From: a virus
Strand: one strand, 5' to 3'
Length of the DNA stretch: 64,000 nt
IMG/VR virus record: IMGVR_UViG_3300044701_003213
Coordinates: 1-64,000 of that record
Shown here: in pieces, positions 6,711 to 15,277 of the stretch
Layout: each line of letters opens with the position of its first letter
Numbering within the stretch: position 1 is the stretch's first letter
Program-made: the position numbers and the translations under genes
Notes under the pieces: generated by a model
Database searches by the model: none
The model's input: the letters and a program-made list of their open reading frames with translations, nothing else
Told to the model about the DNA's origin: nothing

Positions 6711-7399
6711 CTCAAAGTGTAAAACTTATTAGTGTAACTCCAGGAGCTGAAAAGCACATGGCGTACTGTGCTCGTGTAAGTAATCCTAATAATCAAGAGA
6801 ATGAAAATTTTACTGGACTAATTAAGTATTGTATTAAGCATCAGCATTGGAGTATTTTTGAGCAGGCATTTATGACTGTTGAAATTAATACAACACGAGG
6901 ACTAGCAGCACAAATTCTACGTCACCGTTCATTTACATATCAAGAATTTTCACAGAGGTATGCTGATACTTCCCTCCTAACCGATCATATTCCTGTTCCA
7001 GATCTTCGTCGTCAGGATGAAAAGAATAGGCAAAACTCCACCGATGATCTTGAAGGATATCTAAAGTTAACTCTTCAGGGAGAGATTGCTAATCACTTTG
7101 CTAACGCGAATGCCCTCTACAAGCGTCTTCTGAACGCAGGAGTTGCTAAAGAATGTGCAAGGTTCGTACTTCCTCTAGCAACCCCTACACGCCTCTATAT
7201 GACCGGTTCTGTGCGGTCTTGGATCCATTACATTGATCTTCGTTCTGCTAATGGAACTCAGAAGGAACATATGGAAATTGCAGAACTTGTAAGGTGTATT
7301 TTCTGCTGTCAATTCCCAACTGTATCTGAAGCACTTGGATGGACGCCTAAAGATTATTGCCCAGAATGTGTGGATGCCCCTTCAATAACTATTGAATAA
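6707..7399 (+). CDS. thyX: Flavin-dependent thymidylate synthase
   Basis: Makes dTMP from dUMP using FAD, NADPH and methylene-tetrahydrofolate. The ThyX signature RHRSFTYQEFSQRY is at residues 72-85 and GSVRSWIHYIDLRS is in the C-terminal half, as expected for FAD and dUMP binding. The start at 6707 (ATGA overlap) gives 230 aa, a normal length; an earlier in-frame start at 6692 is inside the previous gene. thyX is common in cyanomyoviruses. A late promoter overlaps its stop codon. Confidence 0.95.
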   Translation: MTQSVKLISVTPGAEKHMAYCARVSNPNNQENENFTGLIKYCIKHQHWSIFEQAFMTVEINTTRGLAAQILRHRSFTYQEFSQRYADTSLLTDHIPVPDLRRQDEKNRQNSTDDLEGYLKLTLQGEIANHFANANALYKRLLNAGVAKECARFVLPLATPTRLYMTGSVRSWIHYIDLRSANGTQKEHMEIAELVRCIFCCQFPTVSEALGWTPKDYCPECVDAPSITIE

Positions 7400-7402
7400 A
7401 TA
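7395..7402 (+). promoter_or_regulatory. Late promoter AATAAATA of the carbamoyltransferase operon
   Basis: AATAAATA overlaps the thyX stop and lies 29 bases before the first carbamoyltransferase gene. It is an exact T4-type late element, implying late expression of that operon. Confidence 0.6.
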
Positions 7403-7431
7403 TAATGTATTAAATTTTTATAAGATGGTTT

Positions 7432-8004
7432 ATGAGAGTATTTCAAAACATTAAACCAGATATAATCGTAGGATTAATTGTAAATTGCGGTGTAGTAGCA
7501 ATATTTCAAGGTAGATCAGAAGCTGGTCCCAGAGCTCTTGGTAATAGATCCTTGCTTTTTAATCCATTAATGTCTCGTGGTAGAGAGTATGTAAACAAGT
7601 TGAAAAAGAGAGAGCAGTGGAGACCTTTTGCTGGAGTAGTTTCTCTAGATGACGTACACGATTGGTTTGATATTGGTAGATTAGATAGTTCTCCTTTCAT
7701 GACTTATGCAGTCAATGTAAAAGAAAATACTGAATTTAAACTACACTCTATCACTCACAATGATGGAACTTGTAGGATTCAAACTATAACGGAAGAGCAG
7801 AATAAGCATTTGTATGCATTGCTTATGACCTTAAAGGATCAAGGTCTTCCTCCTATTCTAGGAAATACCTCTTTTAATCTAGCTGGAGAACCTCTTGTTG
7901 AAACATATGATGATGCAATAAATACATTGAAAAATTCAGAACTTGAGTTCTTGTATCTTCCTGAGACAATGGAATTAGTCTACATCGCAAACGAAACAAA
8001 ATGA
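7432..8004 (+). CDS. Carbamoyltransferase C-terminal-type domain protein, copy 1 (NodU/CmcH family)
   Basis: Matches the C-terminal (carbamoyl-transferring, YrdC-like) domain of NodU/CmcH O-carbamoyltransferases: FQGRSEAGPRALGNRS at about residues 25-40, KKREQWRPFAG, SPFMTYAV, DGTCRIQT and NTSFNLAGEP. It stands alone as a 190-aa protein, placed before the gene for the N-terminal domain, which it overlaps by ATGA. In known single-chain enzymes the order is N then C. Together the two chains should carbamoylate a hydroxyl using carbamoyl phosphate and ATP. Substrate unknown. First gene of a four-gene late operon. Confidence 0.85.
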   Translation: MRVFQNIKPDIIVGLIVNCGVVAIFQGRSEAGPRALGNRSLLFNPLMSRGREYVNKLKKREQWRPFAGVVSLDDVHDWFDIGRLDSSPFMTYAVNVKENTEFKLHSITHNDGTCRIQTITEEQNKHLYALLMTLKDQGLPPILGNTSFNLAGEPLVETYDDAINTLKNSELEFLYLPETMELVYIANETK

Positions 8005-9161
8005 AAATATTAGGAATTAACATTTCTCATCATTCTTCATCATGTCTTTTAGAAGATGGGAATATTCTTTACTTTTTAGAAGAGGAAAGAATCTCTAGGA
8101 TAAAAGAACACTGTTATCTTTGGAATGGTGAGACTGCATTTTTTATTAATAAATTAAAATCATACACAAACCATGTAGATTACATTATCTTTTCCTCTTT
8201 TGGTAGAGAAATTGGAGATGATTCTGGTAAGTATTCCAATCATGATAAAGATCCAGACAAATATTTGGTTGAAAAACTTTTAACACAAATCAAAGAGTCT
8301 GGTATTGGTGTTGGTGAAGTTGTGTTTAGTAAAAATGAACATCATTTATACCATGCATCAAATGCTTTTTATGGATCTGGATTTGATGATGCAGTTTGTT
8401 TGGTGATGGATGGTGGAGGCGCTTTGTATAATGACGAGGATAAATCTTTAGCGCGATTAACTGGCGAAGAAGATCCTTTGTTCCGAGAGATAGAATCATA
8501 TTATCAATTCTCATACGGACAAGAACCAAAAACTCTTCATAAACACTACACTTATGAAGATGATTTTGAGAAATCATTTGTTTATAAGCATAATGGTAAT
8601 GTATTTTCTAGTACCAGAAGTAATGGTGGATTATTTAATATTCTAGGGTCTGTTCTTGGTTTTAATTCTGGAGTGGATGCTGGTAAAGTTATGGGTTTAT
8701 CTTCTTATGCAAAGAAAGAAAAAGGAGATTCTGATAGGTGGTATGAAAACATTGATTGGTTCGTAGAGAAAGAGGGGGAGTGGATAACTTCTGAAAAAGT
8801 TAGAATTAAGGATTTTGATGATAACTGCAAGTTTAATAGGTTTAAGTTTGAAGAAGAGGATCTTAGACTAAAATCTAAATTAGCAAAGAAACTTCAAGAT
8901 GAAACTTTAAATCATACAAATCGATTAATTAAAAAAGCTTTCGAACTATCAGACTCTAAAAATATTGTTCTGTCTGGTGGTTATTCTTTGAATTGCTTAA
9001 ACAACTTCAAGTATCTTGATTCTTTACCATCGGATGCTAATATTTTTATTGATCCTATTTCTAATGATGCTGGTACTGCTATGGGAGCAGCAAAATATCT
9101 GTGGTATAAATTGAGCGGGTCTACAAATAAAAATCCCCTTAAAAATTTATTTTTAGGTTAA
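8001..9161 (+). CDS. Carbamoyltransferase N-terminal-type domain protein, copy 1 (NodU/CmcH family)
   Basis: Resembles the Kae1/ASKHA-like N-terminal domain of NodU/CmcH: MKILGINISHHSSSC start, FLEEERISR, the metal-binding HHLYHASNAFYGSGF, LVMDGGG, AGKVMGL and NDAGTAMGAA near the C-terminus. This domain forms carbamoyl-adenylate from carbamoyl phosphate and ATP. It ends (386 aa) without the C-terminal transfer domain, which is encoded by the gene just upstream. ATGA overlap suggests equal synthesis of the two subunits. Confidence 0.85.
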   Translation: MKILGINISHHSSSCLLEDGNILYFLEEERISRIKEHCYLWNGETAFFINKLKSYTNHVDYIIFSSFGREIGDDSGKYSNHDKDPDKYLVEKLLTQIKESGIGVGEVVFSKNEHHLYHASNAFYGSGFDDAVCLVMDGGGALYNDEDKSLARLTGEEDPLFREIESYYQFSYGQEPKTLHKHYTYEDDFEKSFVYKHNGNVFSSTRSNGGLFNILGSVLGFNSGVDAGKVMGLSSYAKKEKGDSDRWYENIDWFVEKEGEWITSEKVRIKDFDDNCKFNRFKFEEEDLRLKSKLAKKLQDETLNHTNRLIKKAFELSDSKNIVLSGGYSLNCLNNFKYLDSLPSDANIFIDPISNDAGTAMGAAKYLWYKLSGSTNKNPLKNLFLG

Positions 9162-9162
9162 T

Positions 9163-9726
9163 ATGAATTGTATTGAAGATGTTTCTTATTTTGATGTAAT
9201 TCAAAAGATCCTAGAGTCAAAGATAGTAGCAATATTTCAAGGAAAATCTGAGGGTGGTCCTAGAGCTTTGGGTAATAGGTCAATACTATTTGACCCAAGA
9301 GTGCCTAATGGGAAAGATATTGTTAATACTGTAAAGAAAAGAGAATCATTTAGACCTTTTGCTGGGTCTATTTTGTATGAACATTCTCACGATTGGTTTG
9401 ATATGTTGGGTTTAGATGAGTCTCCATTCATGACCTATGCTTTTCAATGCAGAGAAGATAAAAAGAAATTTATACCTTCCATTGTTCATATTGATGGTAC
9501 ATGCAGAATACAGACAGTTAAAAAGAAACAAAATGAAGTATATTATTCTTTAATTCATGAGTTTTATAATCAAACTGGCGTTCCCATATTATTAAATACT
9601 TCTTTCAATCTAGCTGGAGAAGCAATGGTTGAAACTCCCGAAGATGCTATTCATACCTTTAAAAATTCGGGTATTGATTTTTTGTATTTTCCGGAAATAA
9701 AATGCTTATTGGAGAAGAATAGATGA
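9163..9726 (+). CDS. Carbamoyltransferase C-terminal-type domain protein, copy 2
   Basis: Paralogue of the 7432 gene: FQGKSEGGPRALGNRS, KKRESFRPFAG, SPFMTYAF, DGTCRIQT and NTSFNLAGEA are all kept. It starts one base after the stop of copy 1's N-domain gene and overlaps its own N-domain partner by ATGA, so the C-then-N order is repeated. The second pair could have a different acceptor or form mixed complexes with the first; the sequence cannot decide. Confidence 0.85.
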   Translation: MNCIEDVSYFDVIQKILESKIVAIFQGKSEGGPRALGNRSILFDPRVPNGKDIVNTVKKRESFRPFAGSILYEHSHDWFDMLGLDESPFMTYAFQCREDKKKFIPSIVHIDGTCRIQTVKKKQNEVYYSLIHEFYNQTGVPILLNTSFNLAGEAMVETPEDAIHTFKNSGIDFLYFPEIKCLLEKNR

Positions 9727-10892
9727 AATGGACTTTAGGTGTAAGTGTTGCAAACCATGACGCATCAATATGCTTATTGAGAGATCATAAGATAGAACTT
9801 TTTTTGCAAGAAGAACGTTCTTCTAGGTATAAGCATGATTCGGATTTACCACTAAAGAGTCTCGATGAAGTAAAAAAAATTACTCATACTATTGATGATT
9901 TGGTCATAGTAAATTGTCCCAGCGAAGAAAGATTTCTTATTAGAAGTTCTTTAGTGAAGATGGGAGTTAAAGTTTTAAATTTAACTGATTGGGGAGATAA
10001 GTTTCATCACTTATATCATGCTGCTTCTGGATTTTATCATTCTGGTTTTAAGAAAGCTTTCTGTTTGGTTATAGATGGGTGGGGAGACGCTACTAATATT
10101 TCCCTTGACGATGAATATGGAAAAATAGAAGGATATGAAACTACTTCTATTTTTACAGCAGAAAGCACGGGTCAATTTAATTTGTTATATAAACATTTGC
10201 ATTATGATCCATCAAAAACTGATGTTCTAGCTACAACTTCAGTCGATCCAGAAAAGTTTTTGCGTAAAGATAGTCGATATGATGTCAGTCATCGAATAGA
10301 TATTGGTGTTTTATATGGAACAGTAGCATCACATGTTGGTTTTGATCCAGTTGAAGGTGGTGGAAAGTTGATGGGAATGGCTCCTTATGGATTTGATGAT
10401 GATAGCATTCCTTCATTTTTTATCAATGAAAAGTTGGATACTAATATGAATCTTTTTACAAATAGTAGAATTCTTGATATTTTTGCACACCCACATTTGA
10501 AGGAATATAAAAATAATTTTCAAAAAAAGGCTAACCTAGCATACGCAGCACAGAAAGCATTAGAAAAAAAGTTTGAGCAGAGAGTCAATTTTATTCTTAA
10601 TAATTTTAGGACAGAAACTCGTGACTATTTTGATGATGATAAAATAAGAATTGTTATTAGTGGAGGTTGTGCTTTAAATGTTGTTGGTAATTCTTATCTG
10701 AAAGAAAAGTTCCCAACAGTAGAGTTTTACATTGACCCTATTCCTAATGATGCTGGGCAATCAATAGGAGCAGCTAAAATAGCTTACTATACTACTAGTG
10801 AATGTGATATAATAGAGAGGACCGAATCATTGTATACTGGTCCATCTTATAGTCCAGATTATATTAGAAAAGCAATTTCAAAAGAGATTTAA
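9723..10892 (+). CDS. Carbamoyltransferase N-terminal-type domain protein, copy 2
   Basis: Second NodU/CmcH N-terminal domain protein (389 aa): LGVSVANHDASICLL start, FLQEERSSR, HHLYHAASGFYHSGF, LVIDGWGD, GGGKLMGMAPYG and NDAGQSIGAA. It is closer to textbook NodU/CmcH (DHHLAHAASAFY-type motif, MAPYG) than copy 1, which lacks the APYG form. Ends the carbamoyltransferase operon; a new late promoter follows at 10901. Confidence 0.85.
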   Translation: MKWTLGVSVANHDASICLLRDHKIELFLQEERSSRYKHDSDLPLKSLDEVKKITHTIDDLVIVNCPSEERFLIRSSLVKMGVKVLNLTDWGDKFHHLYHAASGFYHSGFKKAFCLVIDGWGDATNISLDDEYGKIEGYETTSIFTAESTGQFNLLYKHLHYDPSKTDVLATTSVDPEKFLRKDSRYDVSHRIDIGVLYGTVASHVGFDPVEGGGKLMGMAPYGFDDDSIPSFFINEKLDTNMNLFTNSRILDIFAHPHLKEYKNNFQKKANLAYAAQKALEKKFEQRVNFILNNFRTETRDYFDDDKIRIVISGGCALNVVGNSYLKEKFPTVEFYIDPIPNDAGQSIGAAKIAYYTTSECDIIERTESLYTGPSYSPDYIRKAISKEI

Positions 10893-10900
10893 TTTCTAAA

Positions 10901-10908
10901 AATAAATA
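10901..10908 (+). promoter_or_regulatory. Late promoter AATAAATA
   Basis: Exact T4-type late element 28 bases before the 10937 gene, in an AT-rich gap between operons. It could serve the phoH cluster. Confidence 0.55.
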
Positions 10909-10936
10909 CAATTGTGAATTTAAGTTTTGTAACTTT

Positions 10937-11179
10937 ATGCCTACGTATCCTGTTAAGAATATGAAAACCGGAGAGACACAAGAAATCGTGATGTCTGTTC
11001 CTGATTATGAACAATGGAGAAAAGATAATCCAGATTGGGATAAAGATTGGAGCAAAGGATGTGCTAGTCTAGGTGAAGTTGGTGAATGGAAAGACAGACT
11101 TGTGAGAGAAAGACCAGGATGGAATGATGTCCTGGAAAAAGCATCACAAGCACCCGGTTCTAAAGTAAAGAAAATCTAA
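10937..11179 (+). CDS. Conserved small phage protein before phoH (80 aa)
   Basis: Begins MPTYPVKNMKTGETQEIVMSVPDYEQWRKDNPDWDKDW, resembling the opening of FmdB-type small zinc-ribbon proteins (MPTY...), but with no Cys pairs. Trp-rich, acidic middle and RPGWNDVLEKASQAPGS end. The stop overlaps the phoH ATG (TAATG). I recall similar proteins beside genes of T4-like cyanophages; function is unknown. Confidence 0.7.
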   Translation: MPTYPVKNMKTGETQEIVMSVPDYEQWRKDNPDWDKDWSKGCASLGEVGEWKDRLVRERPGWNDVLEKASQAPGSKVKKI

Positions 11180-11934
11180 TGGCAAGAAAAAGAAGAAATC
11201 CCGATCAACCAATTGGCGTTGGAATGACTGCTAAGCAGATGAAGAGAAAGAAGCCTATTAATTATGATTTATTAATAGACATCGATCCATTAACAGATAA
11301 TCAAAAAACTTTATTTGAATCTTATGCGAACAATAAAAATTTAGTAGCATATGGTGCTGCTGGAACTGGTAAAACTTTTATCACTCTTTATAATGCAATT
11401 CAAGATGTATTAGATGAAAATTCCCCATATGAAAAGATTTATATTGTTCGTTCACTTGTAGCAACACGCGAAATTGGTTTTCTCCCTGGTGATCATGAAG
11501 ATAAGTCATCTCTTTACCAGATTCCATATAAGAACATGGTGAAGTATATGTTTCAAATGCCTACAGAAGCAGATTTTGAAATGCTTTACGGTAATCTGAA
11601 AACTCAGGGAACAATTAGTTTTTGGTCCACTTCTTTTTTGAGAGGAACTACTTTAGATAAATCAATTATTATTGTAGATGAATTCCAAAACTTGAATTTT
11701 CATGAACTTGATAGTATAATTACTCGTGTGGGAGAAGATTCTAAGATTATGTTCTGTGGTGACGCAACTCAATCGGACTTGGTAAAAACCAATGAACGTA
11801 ATGGAATCGTAGATTTTATGAGAATTCTTAGAGTTATGCCTTCATTTGATATTATTGAATTTGGTGTAGAAGATATTGTAAGATCTGGAATCTGTAAGGA
11901 ATACTTAATTGCAAAAACAGAACTAGGACTTTGA
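11179..11934 (+). CDS. phoH: PhoH-like P-loop ATPase
   Basis: Walker A GAAGTGKT at residues 59-66, RSLVATREIGFLPGD after the next strand, and Walker B IIIVDEFQN (163-171), followed by GDATQSD. This is the PhoH NTPase fold, related to SF1 helicase cores. 251 aa is the usual phage length. phoH is a common marine phage marker; its role (phosphate stress or RNA metabolism) is not settled. A late promoter precedes the upstream coupled gene. Confidence 0.93.
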   Translation: MARKRRNPDQPIGVGMTAKQMKRKKPINYDLLIDIDPLTDNQKTLFESYANNKNLVAYGAAGTGKTFITLYNAIQDVLDENSPYEKIYIVRSLVATREIGFLPGDHEDKSSLYQIPYKNMVKYMFQMPTEADFEMLYGNLKTQGTISFWSTSFLRGTTLDKSIIIVDEFQNLNFHELDSIITRVGEDSKIMFCGDATQSDLVKTNERNGIVDFMRILRVMPSFDIIEFGVEDIVRSGICKEYLIAKTELGL

Positions 11935-11935
11935 T

Positions 11936-12619
11936 ATGACTCTGCATAAAATTTTTTATTATAAAAAAGATCCAGGCAAAGATATTATCAAGACGGGAGA
12001 ACTGTTTGATACTGGAGACCGATATTCATACCAGGAATGTCCTGTATGGTTGCATAAAGCAAGTAGAACATTCGTATATCATTCTTCATTCGAATTTTGT
12101 TTGTCTGTGAACCAAGAAGATGGTTCAATGGATTATTCAAGTAATCTTAAAGATTCTGGTCAATATTTTAAAATTGAAGAATCACTTGAATATGATGATT
12201 TTTATGGTTCAAATCCAGTAATTCAGTACAGCTATCCAGAATACTTTTTTTGGACAGAAAGTGAAGATATTTGGATTGAATTTTTAGATCATCCATTAAC
12301 ATCATTTAATAATAATCTTGTAACTCTTAGTGGTTGGTGGAATTTATCCAACTATCCAAGAAGCATGAGCATTGCATTTCAAATTGTTGATTCTCAAGTA
12401 GATGTTTCTGTTCAACCAGGAGATCCTCTTTATAGAATAAAATTCTTTTCTAAAAATTTTGACGACGTATTTTCTATAGTTGAAAAAACAAAAATAGATT
12501 TTGATGAAGCATCCAGGAATAAACTTCAGGATGATATTAAATCTGATAAAATCTTATTGCAAGATACTCTATTTAAAAAATCTTGTCCTTTTAACTCCGA
12601 AATAAATGATAATGTTTAA
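11936..12619 (+). CDS. Unknown phage protein after phoH (227 aa)
   Basis: Aromatic, beta-rich and acidic, with repeated Tyr/Trp segments (YSYPEYFFWTESEDIWIEF, LSGWWNLSNYPRSMS). One base separates it from phoH. No membrane segment, no motif I recognise. Its last 14 bases overlap the nuclease gene that follows. Confidence 0.7.
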   Translation: MTLHKIFYYKKDPGKDIIKTGELFDTGDRYSYQECPVWLHKASRTFVYHSSFEFCLSVNQEDGSMDYSSNLKDSGQYFKIEESLEYDDFYGSNPVIQYSYPEYFFWTESEDIWIEFLDHPLTSFNNNLVTLSGWWNLSNYPRSMSIAFQIVDSQVDVSVQPGDPLYRIKFFSKNFDDVFSIVEKTKIDFDEASRNKLQDDIKSDKILLQDTLFKKSCPFNSEINDNV

Positions 12620-13307
12620 TCATGTTGATATTGATTTGCCTGTCTTAGATAGAGAAACTATTGATGGAGTAAGGTATTATAAAGTTCCAGATAACGATGA
12701 ATTAATTAGATTAGTTTCTATTACCTCTGTTACTAGTCATAAAAATCGCCAGTTTTTTGCTAACTGGCGTAAAAAAATTGGGGAAGAAGAAGCAGATAAG
12801 ATTACACGACAGGCAACTAGTCGTGGAACTGATATGCATACTCTTACTGAAAATTACCTTTCCAATAATTTAGATCTTCCCAAAGTTCAACCTTTATCTG
12901 AGTATCTTTTTAAAATTTCTAAACCAGAACTGAACAAGATAAATAATATTCATGCTCTCGAAAGTTCCCTTTACAGCAAAGTTTTGGGGATTGCTGGGAC
13001 AGTTGATTGTATTGCTGAGTATACAGGAAAGAATAATACTCCAGAATTAGCGATAATCGACTTCAAGACTTCAAAAAAACCAAAACCAGTAGAATGGATT
13101 GAGCATTACTTTGTTCAATGTGCAGCTTATGCTTGTATGTTATATGAAATTACTGGTATAATGGTAAAGAAGTTTGTAATTATAATGTCATGCGAAAATG
13201 GAGAATGTATTGTTTATGAAGAGTATAACAAATCAAAATACATCAAACTTCTCACCGAATATATTAGAGAGTTTGTTAAATTTAAATTGGGACAGTATGG
13301 AGAGTAA
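12606..13307 (+). CDS. PD-(D/E)XK exonuclease, RecB/MGME1-like
   Basis: Shows the RecB-family nuclease core: RGTDMH (residues 73-78), GTVDCIAEY with the metal-binding Asp134, and AIIDFKTSKKPK with Asp152 and Lys154, followed by QCAAYACM, the QxxxY-type motif. It probably degrades or trims single-stranded or forked DNA in replication or recombination. It lies just before the genes for late co-activator gp33 and helicase loader gp59. The start could also be the ATG 6 bases later. Confidence 0.8.
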   Translation: MIMFNHVDIDLPVLDRETIDGVRYYKVPDNDELIRLVSITSVTSHKNRQFFANWRKKIGEEEADKITRQATSRGTDMHTLTENYLSNNLDLPKVQPLSEYLFKISKPELNKINNIHALESSLYSKVLGIAGTVDCIAEYTGKNNTPELAIIDFKTSKKPKPVEWIEHYFVQCAAYACMLYEITGIMVKKFVIIMSCENGECIVYEEYNKSKYIKLLTEYIREFVKFKLGQYGE

Positions 13308-13566
13308 AGTAGAAAATGAACTAGAGAAAGTATTAGAGAGTAAATTCTTTTGCCCTTCAAAATTTGCTCAAGAAATAGAAAGTCTTGTTAAAATGAATTC
13401 AGAAATGAATTACATCGATGCTATAATTTATTTCTGTGAAGAGAATAATATTGATTTAGAATCAGTTCCTAAGTTAATATCAAAACCGTTAAAGGAAAAG
13501 ATAAAATATAATGCAATGGAATTAAATTTTCTAAAGAGAACTTCCAGGGCAAAATTGGTTTTTTAA
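13297..13566 (+). CDS. 33: Late transcription co-activator gp33
   Basis: Short (89 aa) protein in the T4 gene 33 position beside gene 59. The pattern MNYIDAIIYFCEENNIDLESVPKLISKPLKEKI matches the T4 gp33 core (SYLEATTAFLEENSIPETQFAKFI). gp33 ties RNA polymerase to the sliding clamp for transcription from late promoters, which occur throughout this window. The start at 13297 overlaps the nuclease gene by 11 bases; an upstream in-frame start would give a non-family extension. Confidence 0.8.
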   Translation: MESKVENELEKVLESKFFCPSKFAQEIESLVKMNSEMNYIDAIIYFCEENNIDLESVPKLISKPLKEKIKYNAMELNFLKRTSRAKLVF

Positions 13567-13619
13567 TCCATTTTTGGGCGAAAAAAATCCCGGTAAATTT
13601 TTCTCTATATTACTTTTTT

Positions 13620-14207
13620 ATGAGTCCATTTGAATGCTATAAAACATATCTAGCACTAAAAAATCATTTTAGTAAAGATAACTATGATTATCACAAATAC
13701 TGTGGTAAAAGCAGAGCAAGTCTTCAATCTTTTTATAAGAGAAAAGATCGGTATTGGTTTGAAAAACTATCTAGAAATAAAACAGATAAAGAAGTAGAAA
13801 ATTTCTTTATCTCTAATTTTGTTTCATGTGATGATCCGCAGTCATTGTGGATTGGTAGTATTATTAGAGAAGGAGAAACTATATACAAAAATTGGACAAA
13901 AAAAATTCAGTCTCTATCTTATGTTTTTAAGGAAGAGACTGATATTTTATTTTCTACCAATAAATTGGAGGAAGCTTTTGATTGCTCTAAGGGGCACCCT
14001 CCCGTTTTAAAAAAGTTCCTGAGCGGGAAAATTTCACTAGAAACCCTAGTGATTTATGATAAGATTTTCCTGTTCGGGAATAATTTTGATAAGAAACTGA
14101 AAGATCCAGTGTGGGATATTGTGAGAAATAAAATAAAGAAATATAAGCCATTTCTAAATATTGATATATTTTATTACAAAAAAATATTAAAGGAGCGTTT
14201 TTTATGA
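13620..14207 (+). CDS. 59: DNA helicase loader gp59
   Basis: Similar in length (195 aa) and pattern to T4 gp59: CYKTYLALKNHF, YDYHKYCGKS, SFYKRKDRYWFEKLSR, FISNFV near residue 65, and a helical C-terminal half. gp59 loads the replicative helicase gp41 onto gp32-covered forks. Gene order 33-59-...-32 is as in T4-like genomes. Ends with ATGA overlap to the next gene. Confidence 0.85.
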   Translation: MSPFECYKTYLALKNHFSKDNYDYHKYCGKSRASLQSFYKRKDRYWFEKLSRNKTDKEVENFFISNFVSCDDPQSLWIGSIIREGETIYKNWTKKIQSLSYVFKEETDILFSTNKLEEAFDCSKGHPPVLKKFLSGKISLETLVIYDKIFLFGNNFDKKLKDPVWDIVRNKIKKYKPFLNIDIFYYKKILKERFL

Positions 14208-14536
14208 GTTTTTTTGATTCCGAGATAGTAAGATCCGAAATGGTCGAAATATCAGAATTGCAAGAGCAGTTATATAATACTGTATTTAAATTTCCATCTT
14301 TTAATAAAGAAGAGAAGATACGTCACATTGAATTGATGGAAAAACTTTTAGAAAAACAAAGAGTTTTATATACTCGTTTGTCTTTATCTGACGATAAGCA
14401 AGCTAAAGAAATGGTAAGTAAAATATCTGAATCTACAAAACTAATGGGTTTAGATTCTAATGTTGATATTAGTGTATTATTTGGAAATATGGTAAAATTA
14501 ATTCAATCAATGAAAAATAATATTATTAATAACTGA
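14204..14536 (+). CDS. DUF1825-like protein (110 aa)
   Basis: Starts SFFDSEIVRSEMVEISELQEQLY and continues with a charged helical pattern (MEKLLEKQRVLYTRLSLSDD) that I recall for a cyanobacterial protein family (DUF1825). Fully helical, soluble. It is coupled to gene 59 by ATGA and lies in the replication cluster, so a role near the replisome is possible; the function is not known. Confidence 0.75.
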   Translation: MSFFDSEIVRSEMVEISELQEQLYNTVFKFPSFNKEEKIRHIELMEKLLEKQRVLYTRLSLSDDKQAKEMVSKISESTKLMGLDSNVDISVLFGNMVKLIQSMKNNIINN

Positions 14537-14539
14537 TTT

Positions 14540-15277
14540 ATGTTTAAAACTTATTTTGGAACTTGCTCTACCTCTACTCTAGGTATGCCCTTTTTTATTA
14601 ATAAATTGGGAGAAGATTTGAATGGTTTACTTCTTGGAGTTGGTGAAGCAGTATGCGCTTGTATCTTACTTCAAGAATCTCCATTAATTAAGAAACTAGA
14701 TTTGGTAGATGCATATCTCCCATACTATGATTATATTGGTGGTATTACTTATACAAATAAAGAATATTCAACATTTCGTGGATCATATTGTAGTGAGTGT
14801 GAACTATTAGATATTTTTTCTGGAAAATCTACGGAAGAAGTTCATAATATTCTATCAAAAGATCCTTCTGAATTTCCTGATGTTTATCCAGATGAGTTTC
14901 AGCAAGAGGAAATATCAGATATATTTGATAAAGCAAAAACAAATTTATTATCTTCTGGGTACATTGATAAAGTTAATTTACATGTAACTGATACTAATAA
15001 ATTTCTAACATCAGTTAGCGATGATTATTATGATTTTATTTTTATAGACTGCCACTTATCTTATAATCAACTTTATTCTGATTTGGAAAAATGGTTACCC
15101 AAAGTTAGGTCTGGTGGTATTATTAGTGGTCATGATTACATGAGTGTTGAAACTTATTATGCAGTCAAAAATTTTAGAGAAAAAAATGGAATAACCGATA
15201 GAATGTATAGAGCTCACAATGACTGTTTTTTATGGTTTAAAAATGTACCAAATGGAGTAAGTGGACTTTCCTCATGA
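14540..15277 (+). CDS. Putative class I methyltransferase (Methyltransf_24-like)
   Basis: LLGVGEAVCAC (from residue 31) looks like motif I, and DFIFIDCHLSYNQLYSDLEKWLPKVRSGGIISGHDY in the C-terminal part is the classic strand 4/5 region of small-molecule or sugar methyltransferases. The N-terminal part is Cys-containing. It overlaps the following 2OG-Fe(II) oxygenase gene by ATGA, so the two probably act on the same substrate. Substrate unknown. Confidence 0.75.
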   Translation: MFKTYFGTCSTSTLGMPFFINKLGEDLNGLLLGVGEAVCACILLQESPLIKKLDLVDAYLPYYDYIGGITYTNKEYSTFRGSYCSECELLDIFSGKSTEEVHNILSKDPSEFPDVYPDEFQQEEISDIFDKAKTNLLSSGYIDKVNLHVTDTNKFLTSVSDDYYDFIFIDCHLSYNQLYSDLEKWLPKVRSGGIISGHDYMSVETYYAVKNFREKNGITDRMYRAHNDCFLWFKNVPNGVSGLSS

